The notes below the pieces were generated by a model. It was not told the DNA's origin. It searched no databases and worked only from the letters and a program-made list of their open reading frames with translations. This document shows positions 1 through 6,818 of a DNA stretch of 16,999 nucleotides, piece after piece. Numbering within the stretch: position 1 is the stretch's first letter; every line of letters starts with the position of its first letter. The stretch spans positions 1 through 16,999 of the forward strand of contig CAKOOO010000016.1 of assembly GCA_934098665.1 (NCBI GenBank), in the 5' to 3' direction. Source of the stretch: an uncultured Bacilli bacterium. GTDB taxonomy: Bacteria > Bacillota_I > Bacilli_A > RF39 > UBA660. The position numbers and the translations under genes were made by a program.

Positions 1-392
<392 letters not shown>

Positions 393-499
393 AAAGATTT
401 TATATAAATCTTCTAAATTTTTAGTTTAATCAAAGCTACTCAAATTGACTTTTTTACTTAGTTTTCAAAGACCATTTCGCACTTCTTTTTTTCAAGTGC
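393..499 (-). other. rrn leader (pre-16S 5' transcribed spacer)
   Basis: This is the stretch between the predicted rrn transcription start (about 499) and mature 16S. It begins with a hairpin of six base pairs (arms 494-499 and 479-484, nine-base loop), placed at the extreme 5' end of the transcript. It then carries a boxA-like element (460-474). A second short inverted repeat lies just before mature 16S (arms 406-412 and 394-400, loop 401-405). The partner sequence for the long 16S processing stem would lie downstream of 16S and is outside the window. Confidence 0.6.
460..474 (-). promoter_or_regulatory. boxA-like rRNA antitermination element
   Basis: Minus-strand TGGTCTTTGAAAACT, in the leader about 70 bases upstream of 16S. 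It resembles the TGYTCTTTGAAAACT boxA elements known from Firmicutes rRNA leaders and spacers, which recruit the NusB/NusE antitermination complex. The call is by motif and position only. Confidence 0.45.
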
Positions 500-505
500 A
501 AAATT

Positions 506-534
506 AATATATCAAACAAAATCATCAATGTCAA
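506..534 (-). promoter_or_regulatory. rrn promoter (sigma-A type)
   Basis: On the minus strand a perfect -35 TTGACA (529-534) is followed by a 17-base spacer and a -10 TATATT (506-511). The predicted start is near 499. Long A-runs lie directly upstream, as expected for an UP element. It is the best -35 in the window, consistent with a strong rRNA promoter. Confidence 0.85.
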
Positions 535-547
535 CAAAAAAATACAA

Positions 548-626
548 TTTTTTTTATTTTTTTTTAATTTTTATCGTTTTTTTCATTTTTATCATGATTT
601 TTACTTATATTTTATGATATTTTTTT
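548..626 (-). promoter_or_regulatory. A-tract-rich upstream (UP/curved) region of rrn promoter
   Basis: Between the rrn -35 and the stop codon of the DUF402 gene the minus strand carries about eight A-runs of three to nine bases. Their centres lie near 551, 561, 570, 580, 588, 600, 612 and 623, roughly one per helical turn. This fits an UP element and intrinsically bent DNA. No open frame or convincing terminator was found in 535-635. Confidence 0.5.
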
Positions 627-635
627 AATAAAATG

Positions 636-1169
636 CTATTTGTTTTCATTTAAAATTATCTTTTTGTAAATTTCATAATAATATTTAATGCTATCTTCTT
701 GAAATGGAAAAACGCCATGTTCTTTCATATTAATTAAATTATTTAAACTATCTTGAACAATTAAATCTATATCATCAGAATATCGCATGGTAATTTTATG
801 ATATCGATATTCATTTTTATCTAAAACTTTAAAACTACCATCTGGAAAAATTCTCAAATCCAAATCATAATCAATATATTTTATAATGTTCCCATCTATT
901 ATATATGGTGAAGCAATATTACAGTAATAAAACAATCCGTATTTTTTTAATTGGGCCAAAATATTAAACCAGCTCTTTTTATAAAAAAATAATATTGCTA
1001 TTTCTTTAGTTCTATGACTTCTACCATCATTTTCAGTTAATTTAACTTTATTATTTGCACAAACTAAATATTCATCTGTTTCATCTAATACAATTGCTTC
1101 ACCGCTTATTCTATCTATTTTACCATTATGTTTATAACAATGAATAACTAATTTGTCTCCTTTTTTCAT
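636..1169 (-). CDS. DUF402 nucleoside tri-/diphosphatase-like protein
   Basis: A 177-residue protein of the DUF402 family (B. subtilis YgaC, S. aureus SA1684/Ntdp), which hydrolyses nucleoside tri- and diphosphates using bound metal. The diagnostic region is visible: YIDYDLDLRIFPDG at about residues 98-111, followed by VLDKNEY near 115-121, supplying the acidic residues expected to hold metal. The length matches the roughly 180-residue family norm and there is no signal peptide or membrane segment, so it should be cytoplasmic. The start has a Shine-Dalgarno (AGGTGACG) ending five bases before the ATG. It is a single-gene unit between the S41 protease gene and the rrn operon. No clear terminator follows it, so some read-through toward rrn is possible. 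Family call is from motif recognition. Confidence 0.85.
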   Translation of the reverse strand: MKKGDKLVIHCYKHNGKIDRISGEAIVLDETDEYLVCANNKVKLTENDGRSHRTKEIAILFFYKKSWFNILAQLKKYGLFYYCNIASPYIIDGNIIKYIDYDLDLRIFPDGSFKVLDKNEYRYHKITMRYSDDIDLIVQDSLNNLINMKEHGVFPFQEDSIKYYYEIYKKIILNENK

Positions 1170-1188
1170 ATTTTCGTCACCTATAAAT

Positions 1189-1217
1189 ATTATATTATAA
1201 AAAAAAAGTCACTGCAA
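1189..1217 (-). promoter_or_regulatory. Promoter of the DUF402 gene, fused to the upstream terminator
   Basis: -35 TTGCAG (1212-1217), 17-base spacer, -10 TATAAT (1189-1194). The -35 lies in the descending arm of the protease terminator and the spacer contains its T-run. The predicted +1 (about 1182) is the first base of the AGGTGACG Shine-Dalgarno, giving a 13-base leader. Confidence 0.6.
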
Positions 1218-1238
1218 CTTGAAACTATTGAAGTAACT
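1199..1238 (-). terminator. Intrinsic terminator of the S41 protease gene
   Basis: Eleven-base-pair stem (arms 1228-1238 and 1207-1217, one mismatch and one G-U), ten-base loop, then nine T on the minus strand (1199-1207). The protease stop codon TAG (1225-1227) lies in the loop. Confidence 0.85.
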
Positions 1239-2397
1239 CTTTGGCTTTTTCTAATTGATTATCTATAATTGTAATACTTCCATCTTCATTTTCTTCGATT
1301 GAATTTTCAATATTATAATCTGGTTCAATTCCAATAGTGTCTATACACTCACCATTAGGTCTTAACCATTTAGAAGATGTATATTTAATTAAACCTCCTG
1401 ACTCTAAAGAATAAGTATGTTGAACTTTTCCTTTACCATAACTTTTTTTACCCACTAATATTGCACCATAACTATCTTTTAAAGCACCAGTAAGTATTTC
1501 AGCCGCTGAAGCAGTATTTTGATTTATTAAAATAATAATTGAATAGTCAGTTTTTTCATTAGTTTTGTCTTTATATTTTGTTATTTTATTATTTTTATCT
1601 ACTAAAGAATAAACTAAACTTCCTTTCTTTAAAAATAACTCGGCTACTGAATATGCTTCCTCCAAATATCCACCAGTATCATTTCTTAAGTCAATTATTA
1701 AACCTGAGATGTTATTCATTTGTTCAAGTGCAAAATCAACTTGTTTTCCCAAATTATTTGAAAACTTACTTATTTGTAAATAACCAATGTTTGTAGAATC
1801 AATTATATTATAACTTATACTAGGTTCATCTAGTACAGCTGTTTTAATATTTTTTACTTCTTTTACTTCACCACTCCTGTTAATTTTTAAACTAACTCCA
1901 TCTGAACTACTTTTTATACTATCTTTTATTTCTTCTGAAGTCATATCTTGAGTTAGCTTTCCATTTATTTCAATTATTTCATCTTTTGCCATTAAACCCG
2001 CTTTATAGGCTGGTGAAGATTCTATAACGTTAACTATTACATTATCTTTAATTGTTATGCCAATACCTTCATAAGTGGCATTTAAGTCGTTAATAAGACT
2101 ATTTGCTTTATCTTCATCTAAAAAACTAGTATATGTTTCATTCAAATATGAAGTCATACCATTTATTGCACTATTAATTATTTCAGTTTTATTTACATCT
2201 TCATAATATGACGAAATTATTTTTGAATATACATTTAAAAATTCTTGTATATTTTTATCTTTTGTTAATTGTGCATAAGTATATCCTTCATTAGTCGAAT
2301 ACGTTTTGGTAATTAACATACCAGTTGCTAATGCAGATATTATTGATGTAATAACTATAATTATTATAATTTCTGTTAAGCCATAGCCTTTTTTCAT
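1225..2397 (-). CDS. S41-family C-terminal processing protease (CtpA/CtpB-like)
   Basis: A 390-residue serine protease of the tail-specific/Ctp family, membrane-anchored with its catalytic part outside the membrane. Order: hydrophobic segment at about 9-30; helical region 40-105; PDZ domain at about 110-180 (GIGITI, SSPAYKAGL, INGK); S41 core at about 200-360. The Ser-Lys dyad is visible: Ser297 in NTASAAEI and Lys322 in YGKGKVQ. The 25-residue spacing equals that in B. subtilis CtpB. RNDTGGY (238-244) is the usual substrate-channel motif. The start ATG follows AGGTGATG. The extreme N-terminus, MKKG then YGLTE then an unbroken run of Ile/Val, looks like a type IV prepilin leader rather than an ordinary signal peptide. 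It is a single-gene unit bounded by terminators. Substrate unknown. Confidence 0.92.
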   Translation of the reverse strand: MKKGYGLTEIIIIIVITSIISALATGMLITKTYSTNEGYTYAQLTKDKNIQEFLNVYSKIISSYYEDVNKTEIINSAINGMTSYLNETYTSFLDEDKANSLINDLNATYEGIGITIKDNVIVNVIESSPAYKAGLMAKDEIIEINGKLTQDMTSEEIKDSIKSSSDGVSLKINRSGEVKEVKNIKTAVLDEPSISYNIIDSTNIGYLQISKFSNNLGKQVDFALEQMNNISGLIIDLRNDTGGYLEEAYSVAELFLKKGSLVYSLVDKNNKITKYKDKTNEKTDYSIIILINQNTASAAEILTGALKDSYGAILVGKKSYGKGKVQHTYSLESGGLIKYTSSKWLRPNGECIDTIGIEPDYNIENSIEENEDGSITIIDNQLEKAKELLQ

Positions 2398-2407
2398 ATC
2401 ATCACCT

Positions 2408-2419
2408 ATTATAATTATA
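2408..2419 (-). promoter_or_regulatory. Tandem TATAAT boxes upstream of the S41 protease gene
   Basis: Two abutting TATAAT hexamers (2414-2419 and 2408-2413) stand directly before AGGTGATG. With the outer box the predicted start is 2407, the first base of the Shine-Dalgarno. No good -35 is present 16-18 bases upstream, where the sequence is the T-run of the preceding terminator. The promoter is therefore less certain than its neighbours. Confidence 0.45.
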
Positions 2420-2427
2420 TCATCAAA

Positions 2428-2488
2428 TAAAAAAAAAGAAAGTGCCTAATAAAATAAGTAAGAATTCTATTTTATTTTAATGCACTTT
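2428..2488 (-). terminator. Intrinsic terminator of the thioredoxin-like gene
   Basis: Outer arms AAAGTGC (2482-2488) and GCACTTT (2439-2445), an inner AT-only helix (AATAAAATA with TATTTTATT), and a T-rich run at 2428-2437. The last codons and the TAA stop (2472-2474) of the upstream gene form the ascending arm. Confidence 0.8.
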
Positions 2489-2987
2489 TTATTGTATCAA
2501 TATTTTCAATGTAAGATACAATTTTACCATTACGGACTTTAATAAGAGTTACTTGACCAAATTTAAATTCGCTAACTGATTTAGCATTACTATTTGTTGT
2601 TCCATCACTACTTACAAATTCTTTATTTAATTTATTAGATAAGTCGCAATAATATATTTTTAGTGAATCTTCTTTTTGAGAATACTTTGATATTAAAGAA
2701 GAATAAATCATTGCATCATTATCTGATGAATCATACACCATTACAAAGTATTCATCATATGGTCTATTAAATATCATACCAACATTAACTTTATCATATG
2801 AAATTGTTACGTTGCTTTCTACTATATTATCATCTCTATTTTTAACAATATTTTTAGAAATAAAATAAAATCCCACTGCTATTAAAGATATAATAATTAA
2901 TACCACAATAAATTTTACTACTAATTTTTCATCGTCAGTATTTACATTTTTATTAATATCAATTTTTTTTGCTTTCTTTTTTGCCAT
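2472..2987 (-). CDS. Membrane-anchored thioredoxin-like protein lacking CXXC (function unknown)
   Basis: A 171-residue protein that I cannot name. The first 22 residues are Lys/Asp-rich, one membrane helix lies at about 23-45, and the rest should face outside. The external part (about 65-171) has the look of a thioredoxin fold: a strand YFVMVYDSS, a helix starting where CXXC would be (DNDAMIYSSLISKY), a second strand LKIYYCDLS, and the typical end VTLIKVRNGKIVSYIENIDTIKSAL. The redox pair is absent; only one Cys remains and the usual cis-proline before TLI is Val. If the fold is right, it is a binding or scaffold protein, not an oxidoreductase. The start follows AGGTGG. Single-gene unit with its own promoter and terminator. 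Fold assignment is inference. Confidence 0.8.
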   Translation of the reverse strand: MAKKKAKKIDINKNVNTDDEKLVVKFIVVLIIISLIAVGFYFISKNIVKNRDDNIVESNVTISYDKVNVGMIFNRPYDEYFVMVYDSSDNDAMIYSSLISKYSQKEDSLKIYYCDLSNKLNKEFVSSDGTTNSNAKSVSEFKFGQVTLIKVRNGKIVSYIENIDTIKSALK

Positions 2988-3003
2988 ATTACCACCTAAA
3001 AAT

Positions 3004-3032
3004 ATTATATAACATTGATTTTAGTTATTCAA
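3004..3032 (-). promoter_or_regulatory. Promoter of the thioredoxin-like gene
   Basis: -35 TTGAAT (3027-3032), 17-base spacer, -10 TATAAT (3004-3009). It begins one base after the T-run of the lipoprotein terminator. The predicted +1 (2997) is the first base of the AGGTGG Shine-Dalgarno, giving a ten-base leader. Confidence 0.7.
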
Positions 3033-3033
3033 G

Positions 3034-3056
3034 AAAAAAATAGGCTTCGCCTATTT
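3034..3056 (-). terminator. Intrinsic terminator of the lipoprotein gene
   Basis: Perfect eight-base-pair stem AAATAGGC/GCCTATTT with a GAA loop (3038-3056), followed by a seven-base T-run on the minus strand (3034-3040). The TAG stop codon (3051-3053) is part of the stem. Confidence 0.92.
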
Positions 3057-4067
3057 AGTTACTGCAACATTTTTTGAATTAGTTAAAGATGACGCTATGA
3101 AAACCATTTCATTAACTGTTAAGTCATCACTTGCCATATAATAATCAACATCATTTGATGTCCAGTACATAGAATTTGTTGACAATGCTGCAATTGTATC
3201 ATTAAGCATTATTGGTTCGCCATATACTGGTATTATTTCGTGTTCAACATTTTTTACTGCACCTTCTTCAATAAGAACAAAATTTTTATCACCAGAATAT
3301 GTAAGTATCACTCTAGATGTATCATCATTATTGACAACTTCTGATGCACTTAGATATGTATTTGACGGCATATATAGTGGATATATTGCACTTTCTACAT
3401 TACTCATAGTGGTATTTTCATTTTGCTTACATTCATTTTCATCGCAAGTATCTTCTTCAATATAATTTTTTAAATCAAAAATTTTATTATCTAATCCTGC
3501 CTTTAAATCAATATCTGTAAACTCCGTTTTTATTTTAACTATATCATTTCCATATACTTCAACCTTTTTTAAATTATAATTCTTATCAATATAAATTTTT
3601 TGATACTTTAACTCTTCATTATTAGGATAATTTACCACTGTTTTAATTATATATCCATCCTCTGTTTTCGTAATTTCTTTCTTTGTATCATTTTTTATGT
3701 TCTTTATTAAAGATGATAGTATATAACTTTGTGATGAATTATCTGGCCAAGTACTTTCAAACTTAAAACTTTTATTAAGTGCAGGTGTAACCACATATAA
3801 TCCATCTTGATTTCTTAATATTATTTGTTTATGTTCATTTGCTACATTAATCATTTCAACTTTGTAATAGTTTTTATCTAGATAACTTACGTCAATTGTA
3901 TATTTAAATATTTCTTCATCATTTTGTAGTTCTAAATTTCCTTTTATTTCATAAGATTTTGATTTTTCTAATTTTTTTATTAATTCTTTGCTAACATCAA
4001 TATTTTGTTTTTTACCACACCCCATTACTAAAAATAAGCAAGATACTAATAATAATACTTTTTTCAC
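3051..4067 (-). CDS. LolA-like lipoprotein (YdcC/GerS-type fold)
   Basis: A 338-residue secreted lipoprotein. The signal peptide ends in the lipobox LVMGC, so Cys17 should be lipidated and anchor the protein to the outer face of the membrane. Residues about 30-200 read as a LolA/RseB-like beta sheet (YEIKGNLEL, YTIDVSYLDKNYYKVE, IILRNQDGLYVVTPALNKSFKF, KIYIDKNYNLKKVEV), as in B. subtilis YdcC and clostridial GerS. Residues about 225-338 (from YPLYMPSNTYL to ASSLTNS) resemble the DUF4367-type C-terminal domain paired with such folds. There is no outer membrane here, so a lipid- or polymer-binding role is only a guess. The start is GTG (4065-4067), chosen because AAGGAGAG precedes it by seven bases and the signal peptide begins there. 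Single-gene unit, divergent from the DUF378 gene. Confidence 0.82.
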   Translation of the reverse strand: MKKVLLLVSCLFLVMGCGKKQNIDVSKELIKKLEKSKSYEIKGNLELQNDEEIFKYTIDVSYLDKNYYKVEMINVANEHKQIILRNQDGLYVVTPALNKSFKFESTWPDNSSQSYILSSLIKNIKNDTKKEITKTEDGYIIKTVVNYPNNEELKYQKIYIDKNYNLKKVEVYGNDIVKIKTEFTDIDLKAGLDNKIFDLKNYIEEDTCDENECKQNENTTMSNVESAIYPLYMPSNTYLSASEVVNNDDTSRVILTYSGDKNFVLIEEGAVKNVEHEIIPVYGEPIMLNDTIAALSTNSMYWTSNDVDYYMASDDLTVNEMVFIASSLTNSKNVAVTK

Positions 4068-4169
4068 TAAATTACTCTCCTTTTCTATTAAAATATATTT
4101 TATTAAAAAGCAAAATATTACGAATAAATATTTATTTTTGGGGAATTATATTTATAGGAAGGAATTATA

Positions 4170-4376
4170 ATGGAAACATTTCAAAAAATTACTCTTATAT
4201 TTACAATTATTGGTGGAATAAATTGGGGATTAATAGGATTTTTCAATTTTAATCTTGTTGAGTCACTTTTTTCTTCATCATCAAGTATTCCAAATATTAT
4301 CTATGCAATTGTAGGAATATGCGCACTAATAAATATAGGATTATTATTCACTAGTTTTAATGAAAAAGAAAAATAG
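4170..4376 (+). CDS. DUF378 small membrane protein (YuzA-like)
   Basis: A 68-residue protein with two membrane helices, at about 7-28 and 42-63. The family signature GGINWGLIGFFNFNLVE (15-31) is typical of DUF378 proteins such as B. subtilis YuzA; their function is not known. The start is supported by AGGAAGGA ending six bases before the ATG. It is the only plus-strand gene in the window, divergent from the lipoprotein gene and convergent with cdaR. The TAG stop is inside the terminator stem shared with cdaR. A TATATT at 4147-4152 could be its -10, but no matching -35 was found. Confidence 0.88.
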   Translation: METFQKITLIFTIIGGINWGLIGFFNFNLVESLFSSSSSIPNIIYAIVGICALINIGLLFTSFNEKEK

Positions 4377-4400
4377 CCATTAATATTGGCTATTTTTTTA
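4371..4400. terminator. Bidirectional terminator between DUF378 gene and cdaR
   Basis: Eight-base-pair stem AATAGCCA/TGGCTATT (4372-4379 with 4387-4394) and a seven-base loop. On the plus strand it is followed by a seven-base T-run; on the minus strand by a shorter T-run. The DUF378 stop (4374-4376) is in the stem and the cdaR stop (4398-4400) touches its base, so one hairpin serves both converging genes. Confidence 0.9.
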
Positions 4401-5741
4401 TGATATTCTTACTTTTATAGTTGATGAAACAACATATTCCACCAAAGGATTATTGTTTTCAATTTGAACTTCTACATCATGGTCTCCAGCAGTAAGTCCA
4501 GATAAATCAACGTATGCTTTAATAGTATTAACATCAATTTTATCTAGTGCTGATGCTACACCTTTACAAATAACTGATACAGATGTATCTGAAATAATAT
4601 TTGCATTTAAATTATTTCCCAAATTTTTCTTACTTATATTTGAAAGTTCAATAGTTTTCTGCTCTTCATTACCAAAAGTTAAGGAAACACTTATCGTTGA
4701 AGTTGACATATATCTTACTCCATTTGGTTTAGTTAATGTTACGTTATATGTTTTAGCATTTTCACTACCTAGTCCATCAACATTTATTGTTACCGGAATT
4801 GATTTAATTTTTGCTATATCTTCTTCATTACCATAGGCGGTAATTGAAAAATCATTACCATTATTTATAAGAATTTTTGCAATACTTTTTCCAGATATCA
4901 ATGAACCTGTTGTTTTAACCTCAATTGGAATATTTTCAGAATAACTGTCAAGAACTACAGTGGCACTTAAGGTACTTGGTACAATTTCAATATTATTTAA
5001 CATTTTACCACTATTATCGTAAGCCACTAATGTTATATTATCAATATCATAAGAACCTGCTTCAACAAAATCTGGATTTGATAAATCAACCAAGGCTTTT
5101 ATCCAAGCAATTTTTTTAAGCGCACTATCACTACCTTTTACTACGACCTCTGATTTAGAAAGTCCTACACTTTTTACACTTAATTTTGGATCTAACTTAT
5201 CTTGATTTATAAGTTCGTATGTAACTGATGAAACACTACTTACTTTGTTTTTAATCATAACTTGTACATATGACGGATCTAAACTATATTTTAAATTATT
5301 AATTGATTTTGCATAAGTAAAATATACTTTATATGCTGTATCTGAAGCGGTATATTCAGTTAAATCTAATGTTACTTCGTATTCACCTAACTGTTTTGCC
5401 AAATATATATCACTTTTTCTACCTGAAATCATTATATTTACATTTGTGGGGGCACCTTCAACAACATAAGCTTCTTCATTATATTTTATATTGACTGGAA
5501 CATTACTTATAGCTTCAGTTTCATCCTCGACAAAAGAAATAGCTTTGGAATCCACTAATAAAAACAGTACTATTGCTAATGCAAGTGATAGAAAAATTAA
5601 AAAATTGGGTTTATTTAATAATTTATCTAAAAATCCTCCATTTTTTTTAAGTGCTTTTTGGATATTATATATTACCCTACTTATAGGAACAATAATTAGT
5701 ACATCAATTAATTTATATAATTTTTTGAAAAATTTACGCAT
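4398..5741 (-). CDS. cdaR: CdaR, YbbR-domain regulator of c-di-AMP synthase
   Basis: A 447-residue membrane-anchored extracytoplasmic protein. A basic N-terminus leads to one membrane helix (about 46-63). Four YbbR-type repeats then follow at roughly 80-165, 170-265, 270-355 and 360-447; each opens with a short strand and carries patterns such as VVVKGSDSALKKI or AYVDLSGLTAGDHDVEV. In characterised Firmicutes CdaR binds CdaA and modulates its cyclase activity. The gene overlaps cdaA by eight bases and its AGGAGG lies inside the last cdaA codons, so translation is probably coupled. The usual third gene of this operon, glmM, does not follow; the unit ends at a terminator shared with the DUF378 gene. 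Confidence 0.93.
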   Translation of the reverse strand: MRKFFKKLYKLIDVLIIVPISRVIYNIQKALKKNGGFLDKLLNKPNFLIFLSLALAIVLFLLVDSKAISFVEDETEAISNVPVNIKYNEEAYVVEGAPTNVNIMISGRKSDIYLAKQLGEYEVTLDLTEYTASDTAYKVYFTYAKSINNLKYSLDPSYVQVMIKNKVSSVSSVTYELINQDKLDPKLSVKSVGLSKSEVVVKGSDSALKKIAWIKALVDLSNPDFVEAGSYDIDNITLVAYDNSGKMLNNIEIVPSTLSATVVLDSYSENIPIEVKTTGSLISGKSIAKILINNGNDFSITAYGNEEDIAKIKSIPVTINVDGLGSENAKTYNVTLTKPNGVRYMSTSTISVSLTFGNEEQKTIELSNISKKNLGNNLNANIISDTSVSVICKGVASALDKIDVNTIKAYVDLSGLTAGDHDVEVQIENNNPLVEYVVSSTIKVRIS

Positions 5742-6552
5742 TATTTTCCTCCTTATCTATATCATCTGCATCAAAGAATATTTCTGTTTTAGTATTTAAT
5801 TCATCTAAAAGCATACTTCTTAATTCTTCTAAAGTTAAATTGTAATGAAGTTCACTATCTATAGCAATTGATAATCTGCCTGTTTCTTCACTTGCAACTA
5901 ATGCTATTGCATCACTTTCTTCAGCAATTCCGAGTGCCGCTCTATGCCTAGTACCTAATTTTTTAGAAAGTGCCTGGTTCATACTTGTTTTAAACACAGA
6001 CCCTGCGCAAGTTATTTTATCTCCCTCGATTATTACACCACCATCATGAAGTGCAGAATTTGGATAAAATAAGGATTCTAATAAAGGCTCAGAAATATCT
6101 GCATATATTTTAGTTGAATTATCAATATATTCTTGTAAAGAGACCTCACGTTCTATTACTATTAATGCACCTATTCTATTTTTCCTAAAATAGTCCATTG
6201 CTTTCATAAGTTCATTAACAATTTTTTCTTTTTCACTCATTGAAAGTACTTTATGTCTTCCTAAAAGCTGGGTTCTTCCAATAGATTCCAAAACATTTCG
6301 TATTTCAGGTTGAAAAATAACAATTAAAGCAAGTGGGCCCCATTCAATTGCATATTCTAAAATAACACCAACTGTATATAAATTTAATAAATCACTTACA
6401 AACTTAATTATTATAACTATAAATACACCCTTAACAATTAATGCCATCTTTGTATTGTTTTTAACGTTTTTTAAAATATAATAAAATGCAAGCCATACAA
6501 AGCATATATCAATTACTTTTGTAATAATATTCCATATATTAGTTAAATTCAT
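5734..6552 (-). CDS. cdaA: CdaA, membrane diadenylate cyclase (c-di-AMP synthase)
   Basis: A 272-residue protein that makes cyclic di-AMP from two ATP. Three membrane helices (about 10-27, 36-57, 61-80) precede a cytoplasmic DisA-N cyclase domain (about 95-255). Catalytic signatures are visible: LHDGG at 168-172, where most homologues have DGA, and GTRHRAA at 200-206. The nucleophile-coordinating Asp170 is kept; the third residue is Gly instead of Ala. Length matches CdaA (about 270). A Shine-Dalgarno (AAGGAG) lies nine bases before the ATG. It is the first gene of a two-gene operon with cdaR. c-di-AMP synthesis ties this locus to turgor and wall homeostasis. No c-di-AMP riboswitch is visible in the short leader. 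Confidence 0.95.
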   Translation of the reverse strand: MNLTNIWNIITKVIDICFVWLAFYYILKNVKNNTKMALIVKGVFIVIIIKFVSDLLNLYTVGVILEYAIEWGPLALIVIFQPEIRNVLESIGRTQLLGRHKVLSMSEKEKIVNELMKAMDYFRKNRIGALIVIEREVSLQEYIDNSTKIYADISEPLLESLFYPNSALHDGGVIIEGDKITCAGSVFKTSMNQALSKKLGTRHRAALGIAEESDAIALVASEETGRLSIAIDSELHYNLTLEELRSMLLDELNTKTEIFFDADDIDKEENNA

Positions 6553-6581
6553 TTAATCATTCTCCTTTTTAACTATTAATA

Positions 6582-6610
6582 ATTATATCAAAATATTTAT
6601 TAAATATAAA
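6582..6610 (-). promoter_or_regulatory. cdaA-cdaR promoter with extended -10
   Basis: -35 TTTATA (6605-6610), 17-base spacer, -10 TATAAT (6582-6587) preceded by TGA, giving an extended -10 (TGATATAAT). The predicted start near 6575 gives a 23-base leader with a normally placed AAGGAG. It starts just after the terminator of the preceding unit. Confidence 0.65.
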
Positions 6611-6613
6611 GTA

Positions 6614-6650
6614 TAAAAAAGTGAATAAAATAATTTATACTTTATTCACT
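6614..6650 (-). terminator. Intrinsic terminator of the rnr-smpB-DUF3048 unit
   Basis: Ten-base-pair stem AGTGAATAAA/TTTATTCACT (6641-6650 with 6620-6629), eleven-base loop, then a T-run. The last two codons and the TAA of the 57-residue protein (6642-6650) form the ascending arm. Confidence 0.88.
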
Positions 6651-6815
6651 TGTAAGACTATCAATATTTGAACTATCTTCTTTCTTTTTTTTAATCTTTA
6701 CATCTCTACTACTTTTTTTATCAGCAATATATCCTATTAAAGCAAGAACTAATAATGATGAAATAATTATTAAAATAATATAATATTTTTGAGCAATTTC
6801 AATTAAATTCTCCAT
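6642..6815 (-). CDS. Small single-pass membrane protein (57 aa), unknown function
   Basis: This short gene starts at ATG 6815 and ends at TAA 6642-6644. The product begins MENLIEIAQKYY, has one membrane helix at about residues 11-31 (ending LIGYIADKK), and then a very basic stretch (KIKKKKED) with an acidic Ser-rich tail ending in LTSE. The basic residues after the helix predict an outside N-terminus and a cytoplasmic tail. It starts three bases after the DUF3048 stop, with GGGAG inside the last codons of that gene, so the two are probably translated together. The terminator stem includes its last codons, which supports the reading frame. I do not recognise a family. Confidence 0.75.
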   Translation of the reverse strand: MENLIEIAQKYYIILIIISSLLVLALIGYIADKKSSRDVKIKKKKEDSSNIDSLTSE

Positions 6816-6818
6816 TTT

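Noticed and set aside
595..635. Terminator for the DUF402 gene
   Set aside because: Only weak AT pairings (ATCAT/ATGAT with a long loop) and no proper T-run; not convincing.
6553..6641. A c-di-AMP riboswitch upstream of cdaA
   Set aside because: The region holds only the preceding terminator, a promoter and a leader of about 23 bases, too short for a riboswitch.
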